DNA of 57,548 nt from Ornatilinea apprima (GCF_001306115.1 NZ_LGCL01000035.1:1-57548), one strand, 5' to 3'. Positions 41,445 to 50,369 are shown, counted from the first letter of the stretch. The notes: generated from the sequence alone by a model not told the origin. A program made the numbers and translations.

Positions 41445-42215
41445 ATGTTGATGATTGGCAAATTTATTGAATTGATACGCGAAGATGTTCGCTCGGTATA
41501 CGAGCGCGACCCCGCGGCGCGCAGCACGCTGGAAATTTTGCTCACATACCCAGGCCTGCAGGCGATATGGGGTTACCGCATCGCGCACTGGCTGTGGACG
41601 CATCGCATGAAGCTGGCGGGGCGCATGCTCTCGAACCTGATGCGCGGTCTGACTGGGGTCGAAATTCACCCCGGGGCGAAAATTGGGCGGCGCTTCTTTA
41701 TCGATCACGGCATGGGGGTGGTGATCGGTGAGACCACGACGATTGGCAGTGATGTTACTCTGTATCACGGGGTAACCCTGGGTGGGGTCAGCACCGAGAA
41801 GGGCAAGCGCCACCCGGATATTGGTGACGGCGTGGTGATCGGCGCGGGGGCCAAAGTGCTGGGCGCGATTGAAGTGGGCGAATACAGCCGGGTAGGCGCC
41901 AACGCGGTGGTGGTGAAACCGGTTCCGGCTAACTCAGTGGTGGTGGGGGTACCCGGACAGGTGGTGATGCGCAGCAAGCCGCACCCGGTGTCGCCCGATT
42001 TACACCACGAGCAGCTGCCCGACACGATTGGCGCTTCGCTGACGGCGGTGATGGCGCGCATGGAAAAGATGGAAAGAAAACTGCGCGCGCTGGAGATGGG
42101 GCAGGCGGCTGTGCTGGTGAATGGCAATGGAAATGGCAACGGCCTGTCGAATGGCGAGTTGGTGCCACACGCGCCCGAACACGGCATGTGGCGCGGGGAA
42201 GATTTTATGATCTGA
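41445..42215 (+). CDS. cysE: Serine O-acetyltransferase
   Basis: CysE acetylates serine with acetyl-CoA, the committed step of cysteine synthesis. The 256-residue protein has an N-terminal helical region ([17 protein letters not shown]) and a left-handed beta-helix of hexapeptide repeats ([59 protein letters not shown]). The C-terminus is longer than usual by about 50 residues, with an Asn-Gly repeat (NGNGNGNG) and a GEDFMI end, instead of the short tail that binds CysK in enterics. RBS AAGGACAGG lies before ATG 41445. Confidence 0.93.
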   Translation: MLMIGKFIELIREDVRSVYERDPAARSTLEILLTYPGLQAIWGYRIAHWLWTHRMKLAGRMLSNLMRGLTGVEIHPGAKIGRRFFIDHGMGVVIGETTTIGSDVTLYHGVTLGGVSTEKGKRHPDIGDGVVIGAGAKVLGAIEVGEYSRVGANAVVVKPVPANSVVVGVPGQVVMRSKPHPVSPDLHHEQLPDTIGASLTAVMARMEKMERKLRALEMGQAAVLVNGNGNGNGLSNGELVPHAPEHGMWRGEDFMI

Positions 42216-42268
42216 AGGGAACGGATTAGCGGCGCGAAATAAAGCCGCAATGCTGGATGGGGTATCGA

Positions 42269-42309
42269 GTGTGTTTTGCGCCGTTGTGTGGCGCAAAACA
42301 CACTTTTTT
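42269..42309 (+). terminator. Terminator of cysKE
   Basis: GTGTGTTTTGCGCC (42269-42282) pairs perfectly with GGCGCAAAACACAC (42290-42303), 14 bp with a 7-base loop, followed by T6. Confidence 0.92.
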
Positions 42310-42318
42310 AATAAAGCG

Positions 42319-43287
42319 TTATTTTTTGAGCACAGAAGGCAGGATGGAGAGAGCCAGCCCGGCAGCGCAAACGAGGATGATGCCAATACCAATGCCGCGG
42401 CGGCTTGCTGTATTCAGCGGCGGCACAAGGGGCGGGTTGGTGGGTGTGGCGGTGTGCGCCAGGGTGGCCGTGGGGCGCGTGGGCCGCGGGGTGAAGGTGG
42501 GGCGCGGTGTGCGGGTGGGCGGCGGCAGCGTGTTGGTGATGGTGGGGGTGACGGTGGGAGTATAGGCCGGCTGGACGATGATGACCTGGCCGGGGTAGAT
42601 GAGCGGGTTTTGGGCGTCGAGGTAGTTGAACTGGATCAGTTCGACTTCACTGATGCCGTACGCCAGGGCAATCGCCCAGATGGTTTGGCCGGGTTCGACT
42701 TTGTGTTTGATGGAACCGTCCGGGTTGGGGGTGTTGGTCAGCTCTACTTTAACGACCTGCGGGGTGCTGACCGCAACCGGAGCGCCGCCGCCAACAGGGG
42801 TGGACTGGATGACGGGGGGGACGTAGCCGCCGGTGCTGCGCACCTGCAAGGTGTAATAGACGTTGCCGCTCGCGTCGGTGGCAACGCCCGCGCCCACATA
42901 GCCGCTTTCGTAGCCTACCATGGTGTTCATGTGCAGCTGGTCGCTCCAAATGCTGCGCACGGCGTAGCTGACGCTCATACTGCCGCCGTAGGCGATGTTC
43001 TCGGTGAAGCCCAAACTGGCTGGCGATGATCCATCGGCGCGAGTGTGGGTGCCGGTCTGGATGGAGGCCTGGTATTCAGAATGCGCCTGGGCGGAAGCCA
43101 TTAGCCCACCGTCCACCTGGTAGGGCTGCAGGCCGTATTCGGCGCGCAGGGCATTGACTTCGGCGATCAGGTCATACGCGCTGCCGGCCTGAGCCTGGAC
43201 GGGTAAGGCGGGTAGGGCCGCGGATAATACCATTATCAGGATCAGGACGCGCAGCAGGAATGTTTTCGTGCTGTCAATTTTCATCAT
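42319..43287 (-). CDS. CAP-domain plus LysM surface protein, paralogue 1
   Basis: A 322-residue exported protein: signal peptide (residues 1-33, ending PALPVQAQA), a CAP/SCP domain (about 35-165; YDLIAEVNALRAEYGLQPY, AQAHSEYQAS, GFTENIAYGG, HMNTM), a LysM repeat (about 205-250; KHKVEPGQTIWAIALAYGIS, NPLIYPGQVIIV), a Pro/Thr-rich linker and a C-terminal TM helix with a Lys tail. It should be anchored to the membrane and bind glycan. The start ATG 43287 is preceded after seven bases by TATAAT (43300-43295), which suggests a leaderless message. It is the most typical CAP domain of the three paralogues. Confidence 0.85.
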   Translation of the reverse strand: MMKIDSTKTFLLRVLILIMVLSAALPALPVQAQAGSAYDLIAEVNALRAEYGLQPYQVDGGLMASAQAHSEYQASIQTGTHTRADGSSPASLGFTENIAYGGSMSVSYAVRSIWSDQLHMNTMVGYESGYVGAGVATDASGNVYYTLQVRSTGGYVPPVIQSTPVGGGAPVAVSTPQVVKVELTNTPNPDGSIKHKVEPGQTIWAIALAYGISEVELIQFNYLDAQNPLIYPGQVIIVQPAYTPTVTPTITNTLPPPTRTPRPTFTPRPTRPTATLAHTATPTNPPLVPPLNTASRRGIGIGIILVCAAGLALSILPSVLKK

Positions 43288-43294
43288 GGGTGTG

Positions 43295-43300
43295 ATTATA
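43295..43300 (-). promoter_or_regulatory. -10 box seven bases before the CAP-LysM paralogue 1 start
   Basis: TATAAT on the minus strand at 43300-43295, then seven bases and ATG at 43287. No -35 at the right spacing is seen: TTGACA is present but only eight bases away. No Shine-Dalgarno site. Confidence 0.4.
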
Positions 43301-43310
43301 ACCGTTTTTG

Positions 43311-44378
43311 TCAAGCTGCGGCGCGGGGTTTGAACCACGACCAGCCCAGGGCCAGCAGGCCGCCCGCGCAAAAAATGAGCAGCAGCAGGCCGGTTACGCG
43401 CCGGTTGGAGGGGGGCAGGGCGCGCGCAGGGGCAGGTGTGGCGGTGAGGGTTATTTCTGGGGAGGGGCTGGTGGTGCGGGTGGGCGCGGCCAGGTTGGCC
43501 GCGCGGGTAACGGCGGCCGGCGGGCTGCCATCCACGGTGGGGGCGCTGGCAAGGGGCGCAGGCGCGGTGGGTGGAGCGGCGCCAGGCTGGCGCAGGAGCA
43601 GATCTTGCCCGGCGTAGATGATGGGGTTTTGCGCGTCCAGACCGTTGAGACGGGCGATCTCGTCGATTTTCATCTCGTAGGCGATGGCAATGGTCCACAG
43701 AGCTTGCCCGGGTTCGACATGGTGCTTGAGCGAGCCGTCGGGCTGGGGGGTGGCGGTGAAGACGGGGAAGATCACTTCGGGGGTGAGGGTGGGCCCGCCG
43801 GGGGTGATCATCCAACCGGGCAGAGTGGTGGCGGTGGCGCGCCCGCGCAGAGAGGTGCCCCAGTAATCGGCGCCCACGTCCAGCACAAGAAAGATGGCGC
43901 CGTTCTCATCGGCGGCGATGCCCGCGCCCACGTCGCGGGCGTAGGCGTGAATCATCACATTGGTGTGGACTTCGTCGCTCCAAAAGCCAAAGACTACGTC
44001 GCCGGTGCCGGTGCCCGGCGGCACAGAGGCCCAGCATTCCATCACGTCGATGCCCTCGTAGAAGGGGTAGCCGTTCAAGCGGGCGCGGTCATCGGCGCTG
44101 GTGCCGCCTGCGCCGGTGTGGCCAAAGGCCAGCCCGGCGGCCAGGTCATCGGCTTGCTGCTGGGCGGCGGCCATCAGGCTGCCGTCCATGTTCAGCGATC
44201 CCAGGCCGTGAAGGTTGCGCAGGGCATTGACCGAGGCAATCAGGTCGTAGGCGTTGGGCAGGGGCGGGTTTTCATCTTGAGCGCGGGCGGGGCGGGCGGT
44301 GAATCCCAACGATACCAGCACGGCCAGCAGGCTGGAGAACCACAGGAGTTGAAACCCGTGAAATCTGGATATGGACAT
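43311..44378 (-). CDS. CAP-domain plus LysM surface protein, paralogue 2
   Basis: A 355-residue paralogue with a signal peptide ending PARAQ (about residue 33), a CAP domain (YDLIASVNALRNLHGLGSL, GHTGAGGTSADD), a LysM repeat (KHHVEPGQALWTIAIAYEMK, NPIIYAGQDLLL), an Ala/Pro/Thr-rich linker and a C-terminal TM helix. The CAP core has diverged: residues after the first helix read QQQADDLAAGLAFGH, so the metal-site His/Glu pattern is only partly kept. Start ATG 44378 lies inside the last codons of the upstream paralogue (which ends at 44383), so the two are translated as one unit. Confidence 0.82.
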   Translation of the reverse strand: MSISRFHGFQLLWFSSLLAVLVSLGFTARPARAQDENPPLPNAYDLIASVNALRNLHGLGSLNMDGSLMAAAQQQADDLAAGLAFGHTGAGGTSADDRARLNGYPFYEGIDVMECWASVPPGTGTGDVVFGFWSDEVHTNVMIHAYARDVGAGIAADENGAIFLVLDVGADYWGTSLRGRATATTLPGWMITPGGPTLTPEVIFPVFTATPQPDGSLKHHVEPGQALWTIAIAYEMKIDEIARLNGLDAQNPIIYAGQDLLLRQPGAAPPTAPAPLASAPTVDGSPPAAVTRAANLAAPTRTTSPSPEITLTATPAPARALPPSNRRVTGLLLLIFCAGGLLALGWSWFKPRAAA

Positions 44379-44382
44379 GGGG

Positions 44383-45402
44383 CTATCCGTTTTTGGAGCG
44401 TAAGCTGCCAATTCCAACAGCCGCCAGGCCCAACCCGCAGATGACAATCATCACAATGCCCATCGCGCGGCCATTGCTGGGCTGGAAGGTGGGCAACCCG
44501 CCCAAGAGCGGCTGGCGCGTGGGTGTTGGAGAAAGGGTGGGGGTGGCGGTAGGCCGGGTGGGCGTGGGGGTGATGGTTGGTTTTGGGGTGTGTGTGGGCG
44601 GCGGTGTGGTAACCGTGGGGGTGGGCGTTACGGTGGCCGTAGCGGGGGGGCGAATGAGCAGGTCATCACCCGGCCAGATGACCGGACTGGTGGGGTCGAG
44701 GTTGTTGAGGCCGGCGATTTCGGTGATTTTCATGCCGTATTCAATGGCGATGCCCCACATGGTCTGGCCGAACTGCACTTTATGCACAACCGAGCCGTCC
44801 GCGTTGGGGGTGGAGGTTTGAATAGCGACGATGGCCGGGCGGGTGGGAACGGGCGTGCCTGCGCTGGCGGAAGATGAGGATGGGGGGACATAATTGCCGC
44901 CCGAACCGGTGTAGCAGGCGTCGAGAGTGTAGTAGATCAGTCCGTCTTTTTCCACCGCGCCCGCGCCCACGTCGGTGTAGTTGGGGTTGAGCAACACCAA
45001 ATCGCGGTGGTCATAATCATTCCACAGGGTGTAGACGACATAGTCAATGCCGTTGGAGGGCGAGGCAATGGCAACGGCCTCGTCGCATTTAATCGCCGCC
45101 CCGCCGCCGTAACCGGCCGCGGCAGCACGGTCCCATTCATAGGTGCCGCCCGCGCCGGCGTGCGACCAGCTTCCAATGGAGGCCTGATATTCGGAATGGG
45201 CCTGGGCGGCGGCCATCAGCGCGCCGTCGGGGTTAAGGGCGGGCAGGCCGGCGCTGGCGCGCCAGGCGTTGACTGCGGCGATCAGGTCGTAGGGGCTGGG
45301 CGTTTCGGCGCGCGCCGGGGCGGTGTTCAGCAGGAACGCGCCCAACAGGCACAGCGCGGTGAGTAGAGAGAAGATGGTTCTTAAATGAGATGTACGGTGC
45401 AT
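44383..45402 (-). CDS. CAP-domain plus LysM surface protein, paralogue 3
   Basis: A 339-residue paralogue with signal peptide (about 1-32, ending PARA), CAP domain (YDLIAAVNAWRASAGLPAL, AQAHSEYQAS, ending near the paired cysteines of IKCDEA and DACYTG), LysM (HKVQFGQTMWGIAIEYGMK, SPVIWPGDDLLI), a long T/P repeat linker and a C-terminal TM helix. It is first in the minus-strand pair with paralogue 2. The start is ATG 45402, which is inside one arm of an 11-bp inverted repeat (45392-45432) and nine bases after a TATAAT box. No other Met lies near the signal peptide. Confidence 0.84.
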   Translation of the reverse strand: MHRTSHLRTIFSLLTALCLLGAFLLNTAPARAETPSPYDLIAAVNAWRASAGLPALNPDGALMAAAQAHSEYQASIGSWSHAGAGGTYEWDRAAAAGYGGGAAIKCDEAVAIASPSNGIDYVVYTLWNDYDHRDLVLLNPNYTDVGAGAVEKDGLIYYTLDACYTGSGGNYVPPSSSSASAGTPVPTRPAIVAIQTSTPNADGSVVHKVQFGQTMWGIAIEYGMKITEIAGLNNLDPTSPVIWPGDDLLIRPPATATVTPTPTVTTPPPTHTPKPTITPTPTRPTATPTLSPTPTRQPLLGGLPTFQPSNGRAMGIVMIVICGLGLAAVGIGSLRSKNG

Positions 45403-45432
45403 ACTGGCATAATTATACCTGATGCACCGTAC
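45392..45432 (-). promoter_or_regulatory. Operator-like 11-bp inverted repeat around a -10 box
   Basis: GTACGGTGCAT (45392-45402) and ATGCACCGTAC (45422-45432) are perfect inverted repeats separated by 19 bases. Between them lies TATAAT on the minus strand (45417-45412). The left arm contains the start codon of CAP paralogue 3, so a bound dimer would cover promoter and start codon together. Confidence 0.65.
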
Positions 45433-45476
45433 GGTTGATATGGCAGGGAGGGGGTTAACCTTCTAAATACCACACA

Positions 45477-45893
45477 TTAAGTCAGAAATTCACCTGGCTT
45501 TTGGCACATGGCTTCGGCGGCGACGAGGAAGTCGGTGGCGGAGATCATGCCGATTAAAACATTCTTCTCATCGACGACCGGCAGGTGATGAATGTGGTGT
45601 TTTTTCATCAGCTTGGCGCAGTCTTTGAGGCTTCTTCCCTTTTCAATGGTGATGAGTGGCTTGTGCATGATATCTTTGACTTTGATGTCGCACGGGTTGA
45701 CTTCCTCGGCGATGATTTTGTCGCTGATATCCGTAGACGTGATAATGCCATAATCATCGTCGGCAGAGCTCTTTTTAACGATGAGGCTGTGGATGTAGCG
45801 GCGGCGCATCATGGCCAGCGCCTCTTCGACCGTGCTTTCCGGGTCAATGAACACGATCATATCAACCATCCAATGCTGCACGGAAAAATCCAT
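45477..45893 (-). CDS. CBS-domain pair protein
   Basis: A 138-residue protein made of two CBS domains (about residues 8-65 and 75-132), with motifs VDMIVFIDPESTVEEALAMM and SLIVKKS in the first, and MHKPLITIEKGRSLKDCAKL and HHLPVVDEKNVLIGMIS in the second. CBS pairs bind adenosine ligands and act as energy or redox sensors. There is no attached enzyme domain, so its partner is unknown. RBS AAAGGAG lies before ATG 45893. The next 190 bp (45894-46087) become AT-rich, the edge of the restriction-modification island. Confidence 0.9.
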   Translation of the reverse strand: MDFSVQHWMVDMIVFIDPESTVEEALAMMRRRYIHSLIVKKSSADDDYGIITSTDISDKIIAEEVNPCDIKVKDIMHKPLITIEKGRSLKDCAKLMKKHHIHHLPVVDEKNVLIGMISATDFLVAAEAMCQKPGEFLT

Positions 45894-46087
45894 GTCCTAC
45901 ACTCCTTTCTCGGCTGAGGTGGAATATATTGTAAGGATCTGGCAACCAGGAATGCTTCTATGAACAGTATAGCAGAATTGAACGGTGAATCATACCGGCA
46001 CTTGTATGACAAATGAAATTAATGAATGACAAAGTGTGAGTGTAAGGATAATAAGTCTCTGTATCTGATTGTTACATAACTTCAATT

Positions 46088-46948
46088 TTAGATCGCCAAA
46101 TCGAATGGCAAGTCGCTGATATCTCTCAAGCGTTTTCCTTCAATCATTGTTTGAATGAACTCACTTAAATCATCTCTATCAGTTAATTGAATTGCCTTGA
46201 CTAATTCATACAGAGCAAAATGATATACACAATCAATATCACCAGTACCTAGCGCAAGGGTGGCGATACGATTGGGTAATGGTTCAGCAGTAACAGCTAC
46301 AATATGTGGTTGGTTACCTTTTCGATTTCTAATCAGATTGAGAGCTTCTGTCCTTGTACCTTGAGCCCTATCGCTTCGTAATGTCCATTTACATGAAATG
46401 CTCGCGTGTAATATTGGCGCTCGGCGTAAATCAGGTTTTGCTAGTAAAGGAGAATGGGACGCAATAGCTAACTGGTTATCTAATATGTCCTTTTCACAAT
46501 TCAACTCGTCTAATGATATAGGAATTCTGCTAATAACTATATCAGGTCTTACAATATAATCTCCACCTATTGCTGATTTCAGGGCCTGGTTCTCCGATAC
46601 TAATTTTTTTAAGTACTGTAAATGTTCATATTGGTCAAAATTTGAAATACTGGTCTGTGCTGTTTGATAAAGCCATTTACCTGGGCGTATTCTACCTAGT
46701 AATTCAAAAGAAGATTCAAGGTACTCTTTTGTGACTACTTCAAAAATATCTCCAACACTTTGTTCTGATATTCTTTCCCTTTTTGGTGTGAACTCCATCT
46801 GATCGAGAATACCCAAAGATATCATGGTGCTAATTTTGCTATCACCATCTGCAAAGTTTGCAAAGACTTGCCCTTTTCTTTCATAAATTCGAATTATCTG
46901 TTCACCAATTTTTTTGTGATACTCTTTACGAAGATTTTCCATTAACAT
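46088..46948 (-). CDS. NgoMIV-like type II restriction endonuclease
   Basis: A 286-residue protein closely resembling NgoMIV, the tetrameric type IIF enzyme that cuts GCCGGC. The catalytic residues occur at nearly the same numbering: Glu70 (VGDIFEVV), Asp136 (RPDIVIS), Ser185 and Lys187 (HASISCKW), Glu201 (TEALNLIRNRK). The strongly conserved SCKWTLRSDRAQ, PHIVAVTAEPLPNRIATLAL, GTGDIDCVYHFALYEL and GKRLRDISDLPFDLA blocks support membership. The specificity is probably GCCGGC or a close relative (inference). Start ATG 46948 has AGGAGGGG upstream. It lies 20 bases after the methyltransferase gene and is much richer in AT than the window average. Confidence 0.9.
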   Translation of the reverse strand: MLMENLRKEYHKKIGEQIIRIYERKGQVFANFADGDSKISTMISLGILDQMEFTPKRERISEQSVGDIFEVVTKEYLESSFELLGRIRPGKWLYQTAQTSISNFDQYEHLQYLKKLVSENQALKSAIGGDYIVRPDIVISRIPISLDELNCEKDILDNQLAIASHSPLLAKPDLRRAPILHASISCKWTLRSDRAQGTRTEALNLIRNRKGNQPHIVAVTAEPLPNRIATLALGTGDIDCVYHFALYELVKAIQLTDRDDLSEFIQTMIEGKRLRDISDLPFDLAI

Positions 46949-46968
46949 AACTTGTCCCCTCCTAAGGA

Positions 46969-48351
46969 TTAGTCTTTATATAATCCAATTACATACTCTT
47001 CATGCATTCTTTTTTGGATTTGAGATTCAAGATCAACCTTCTTGCTTGTAGGCAGCATGCGTCGATTTCGATCTATATACCTGATGCCAATTTTAGGAAC
47101 ATCAAATCCACTGGATTTTCCAATTTCTGCTAAACACAATTGAGTTTGGGTGTCAATATTCCGCATAATTGAACTTCCAACAACGACAATTGCAGCAGAA
47201 TCATTTTTAAGAATGCGATACATTTCCCTAATAGTTCTAGTCATTTCCGAATAATATCGCCGTAGCACCAATCCCTTTTTTGCGTCAACATTTGAAATTT
47301 CCTGGACAATACTTTCAGTGAATTTTGGTAGAGGTTCAAAAGCACATTGTTTTGTTAATTCACCCCCAATATATTCATCCCTTTTTTGAGACAAGTATTC
47401 AATGCTATACCCGAACCAAATAAGTGAGAATTTGTGGGCGCGCATATAGTCAATCGCATTTGATGCATAGGGAGGAGATGTGACAATTAAATCAACAGAA
47501 TTATTTGCTAAGGGTGAGTTCTGGGTATTTCCAAGGATTAGAGACCTTGTGTTTATGGATTGAGGTAATATGCCTTTGAGGTTATTTATTACTTTCTTCT
47601 CGATTTCATTAAACGGAGATCTAATGGATTTTGAGGTATAAGAATTAATTTGTTCAGATTCTACTTTGTCAATGATAACTGTTCCATCTTGCGATTTAAC
47701 ATATTTTGCTCGATGAGGTCTTGTATGTGCTAAATCCAAGGCCAGGGACACCCCGCCATTTTTTGTGATAATTATGGAAGAAAAAGCCACCTTAAGAAAA
47801 TTCTTAAGGCTTTCTTTTTGAATTTTGTTTATGAAGAAAATTAATGAAAGCAGTTGATACTTTGTAATTTCATCAAACCAGTAATCAATGAAATCTCTTG
47901 TTTTACTGTCCCAATTTTCAAAATAATACTCTTTAAGATAATCTAATCCATTATCAAATAAGCTCTTAGACTCACTTATTACCTTTTTTGTAATTACCAT
48001 TATTTCTGATGGATCAACAGGTGTGGTTTTGACACGAGCAATCAATATTGCTAAAGGATCAATATCAAATCCTATGCAGTTCCTGTTAGCAATTAACGTC
48101 TCAATTATGGTGGTCCCTGAACCCATCATTGGATCAAGAACAACGCCGTTCTGATTGGTAAGATTCTCAATAAAAACTCTAGGTAATTGAGGAGGAAATT
48201 TTGCAGGGAATGAGTGAAAATTGTGTGAGGCATATAGACTATCACTATTATGAAAGTTTAAGTCTCCGGCTAGTAATTCAACCAGTCTCGTTTTTTTTGA
48301 AATCATCTTGTTTGTACTTCTTGCAATTAGTTTTAAAGGTAATTGAATCAT
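46969..48351 (-). CDS. DNA methyltransferase of the SPPY (N4-cytosine or N6-adenine) type
   Basis: A 460-residue methyltransferase with an N-terminal SAM-binding motif I (VVLDPMMGSGTTIIE, about residue 73, after SFPAKFPPQLP) and catalytic motif IV SPPYASNAIDYMRAHKF (about residue 295). About 220 residues between them should hold the target-recognition region. SPPY points to exocyclic-amino methylation, most likely m4C. It probably protects DNA from the adjacent endonuclease. The start is uncertain: ATG 48351 is used here; the frame extends to 48390, overlapping surE, and ATG 48306 is also possible. The gene is strongly AT-rich, a sign of recent transfer. Confidence 0.82.
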   Translation of the reverse strand: MIQLPLKLIARSTNKMISKKTRLVELLAGDLNFHNSDSLYASHNFHSFPAKFPPQLPRVFIENLTNQNGVVLDPMMGSGTTIIETLIANRNCIGFDIDPLAILIARVKTTPVDPSEIMVITKKVISESKSLFDNGLDYLKEYYFENWDSKTRDFIDYWFDEITKYQLLSLIFFINKIQKESLKNFLKVAFSSIIITKNGGVSLALDLAHTRPHRAKYVKSQDGTVIIDKVESEQINSYTSKSIRSPFNEIEKKVINNLKGILPQSINTRSLILGNTQNSPLANNSVDLIVTSPPYASNAIDYMRAHKFSLIWFGYSIEYLSQKRDEYIGGELTKQCAFEPLPKFTESIVQEISNVDAKKGLVLRRYYSEMTRTIREMYRILKNDSAAIVVVGSSIMRNIDTQTQLCLAEIGKSSGFDVPKIGIRYIDRNRRMLPTSKKVDLESQIQKRMHEEYVIGLYKD

Positions 48352-48368
48352 TTTACCAGAATTATAGA

Positions 48369-49136
48369 TCAATTTTTCTCCCAATCCCACTTTTCCAGGG
48401 TTTGCATGGCGGCGTAGGCGGTCAGGTCGAGCTGGATGGGGGTGATGGAGACACAGCCCTGGGCCAGAGCGCCGCTGTCGGTGCCTTCTTCGGGCACGCC
48501 TATGGGCGGCTCGCCGCCGATGGACAGATGGCGCAGGCCGTTTTCTTCGGGGTGCTCTACCAGGGCGTCGCGGTAGATGCGCTTGCCCTGGCGGGTGATC
48601 TGGTAGCCTTTGATCTCGGCGTAGGGCAGGTTGGGAATGTTGACATTGAGCAGGGTTTCAGCGGGGATGCCGTTTTGCAGGGCGCGCTGCACCACTTCGC
48701 GCGCCACGAGGGCGCAGGCGGAATAATCGAGGCCGGTGGGGGTTTGTCCGTCGAGGGAGAAGGCCAACCCGGGGACACCCCAGATAACGGCCTCCATGGC
48801 GGCGGTGACGGTGCCGGAGTAGGTCAGGTCGTGGCCGATGTTGGCAAAGGGATTGACGCCAGAAACGACCAGGTCTACCGGCTCGGGCAGCAGACCCATG
48901 ACGGCCATGGCGACGCAGTCGGAGGGGGCGCCGCCGGTGGCGATGGCGGGGGTGCCGTCGGCCAGGTGGGTTTCGGTGATGGGCAGGCGGCGGTGAATGG
49001 TTTTCACATGGCCGCACATGGACCAGTTGCGGTCAGGTGCGACCACGCTGACTTTGCCGAGGGGCAGAACAGCTTGCGCTAAGGCCAGCAAGCCGGGGGC
49101 TTCGATTCCATCATCATTGGTGACCAGAATATGCAT
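48369..49136 (-). CDS. surE: 5'/3'-nucleotidase SurE
   Basis: SurE removes phosphate from nucleoside 5'- and 3'-monophosphates. The 255-residue protein has the metal site Asp8/Asp9 (ILVTNDDGIEAPG), a conserved Ser and Asn (SMCGHVKT, SGVNPFANIGHDLTYSGTV) and TAAMEA. The gene is transcribed with the adenosine deaminase gene directly upstream (17 bases), so together they degrade nucleotides to inosine and hypoxanthine. Its 3' end is where the AT-rich island begins. Confidence 0.94.
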   Translation of the reverse strand: MHILVTNDDGIEAPGLLALAQAVLPLGKVSVVAPDRNWSMCGHVKTIHRRLPITETHLADGTPAIATGGAPSDCVAMAVMGLLPEPVDLVVSGVNPFANIGHDLTYSGTVTAAMEAVIWGVPGLAFSLDGQTPTGLDYSACALVAREVVQRALQNGIPAETLLNVNIPNLPYAEIKGYQITRQGKRIYRDALVEHPEENGLRHLSIGGEPPIGVPEEGTDSGALAQGCVSITPIQLDLTAYAAMQTLEKWDWEKN

Positions 49137-49153
49137 GCGGGGTAAATCCTTTT

Positions 49154-50206
49154 TTAAGTTGAAATTTGCTGGGCCAGTTCAATCTCCAGCGAATCGCACA
49201 GAGTTTGCCTTTTGGCGGGGGGCAAGAAGCTGGCCCGGGCGGCCGCCAGAACGCGGTCTTTCAACTGCGCCAGGGTGAGCTGAAGCTCTTGAACAGCCAG
49301 GCGGTATTCGTGGGTGAGATCAATGTTGGAGATGCTGGGGTCATCGGTGTTGAAGGTGGCGTTCAACCCGGCGGCCAGCATGCCGCGGATGGGGTGCGCC
49401 AGCACAGACGGGCAGACACCAGACTGCACATTGCTGGTAACGCAGACTTCAAAGGTAATTTGCCGCTCGCGCGCCAGGGCGGTGGCGGAGGAGTCTTCCA
49501 GCACGCGCACGCCGTGACCGATGCGGTCAGCGTTCAGGTCTTGAATGGCTTCGCGCACATTGGCCGCGCCGCCCCATTCTCCGGCGTGAATGGTGAGACG
49601 CAGACCGCTCTGTTTGGCCTCACGCAGCAAGCCGGCAAAAGGCAGGGCAGAAAATTCGGCTTCGTTGCCGGCCAGGTCCAGCCCGTCAATGCCGCTGCCC
49701 GCGCGGTCTGCGGAGAGGGCAGTAACCTGCCGGGCCAGCTCCAGCGGTTCGTGGCGATTGAAGGAGGCGATCAGCGCCAGGGAAAGGCCGCGCTGGCTGG
49801 CGGCGCGGCGCGCGCTTTCGATCACCCAATCCATCACTTCGTTGAGGGGAAAACCCTGCGCGCGCGCCAGGGCGGCGGGGGTGAAGCGCAGCTCAAGGTG
49901 GCGCACCTGATCGGCGGCCGCGTCGGCAATCACTTCTTCTACCACGCGGGTGATGATCTGGGGGGATTGGTAAAACTGGCGCAGGGGTTGAAACTTGGAG
50001 AGGAAGTTGGCGAAGGTGAGCGGTTCGCCGGCCTGAATCTGCACCAGAGCTGGCAGGTCCGCATTTGAAGGGAAAGGAAGGTTGTGCTGGCGGGCAATTT
50101 GCCGCAGGGTAGAGATGCGTAAAGAGCCTTCCAGGTGGCGGTGCAGCTCAATCTTAGGCAGGGTTTGCAGGCATTGCGCGGCAAGCGGGTGGTCAGGTGA
50201 TTCCAT
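49154..50206 (-). CDS. add: Adenosine/adenine deaminase
   Basis: A 350-residue zinc deaminase of the adenosine deaminase family. The metal ligands His22 and His24 (ELHRHLEGSLR), a further His and the catalytic Glu (IHAGEWGG), HGVRV, and NTDDPSISN are present. It should convert adenosine to inosine or adenine to hypoxanthine; the two activities cannot be separated by eye. RBS GGAAGGACTGG lies before ATG 50206. It forms an operon with surE, and a purine phosphoribosyltransferase lies at 56.9 kb. Confidence 0.9.
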   Translation of the reverse strand: MESPDHPLAAQCLQTLPKIELHRHLEGSLRISTLRQIARQHNLPFPSNADLPALVQIQAGEPLTFANFLSKFQPLRQFYQSPQIITRVVEEVIADAAADQVRHLELRFTPAALARAQGFPLNEVMDWVIESARRAASQRGLSLALIASFNRHEPLELARQVTALSADRAGSGIDGLDLAGNEAEFSALPFAGLLREAKQSGLRLTIHAGEWGGAANVREAIQDLNADRIGHGVRVLEDSSATALARERQITFEVCVTSNVQSGVCPSVLAHPIRGMLAAGLNATFNTDDPSISNIDLTHEYRLAVQELQLTLAQLKDRVLAAARASFLPPAKRQTLCDSLEIELAQQIST

Positions 50207-50354
50207 CCAGTCCTTCCAAATTTAGATCCCTGAGGCAAAATGGAAACAGATACTTCATTTATACCATGACCTTTCCCCAGAAGAACAGCCGACCAGCGGG
50301 TTTGAGCGGGGAATCTGAAAGGTTCGCCAGGCAGGCACACCTGAAAGCAGTTTG

Positions 50355-50363
50355 TGATAAGAT
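50355..50363 (+). promoter_or_regulatory. Extended -10 six bases before a start codon
   Basis: TG-A-TAAGAT at 50355-50363, six bases before ATG 50370. No Shine-Dalgarno site, so the mRNA may be leaderless. Confidence 0.35.
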
Positions 50364-50369
50364 AATTTT

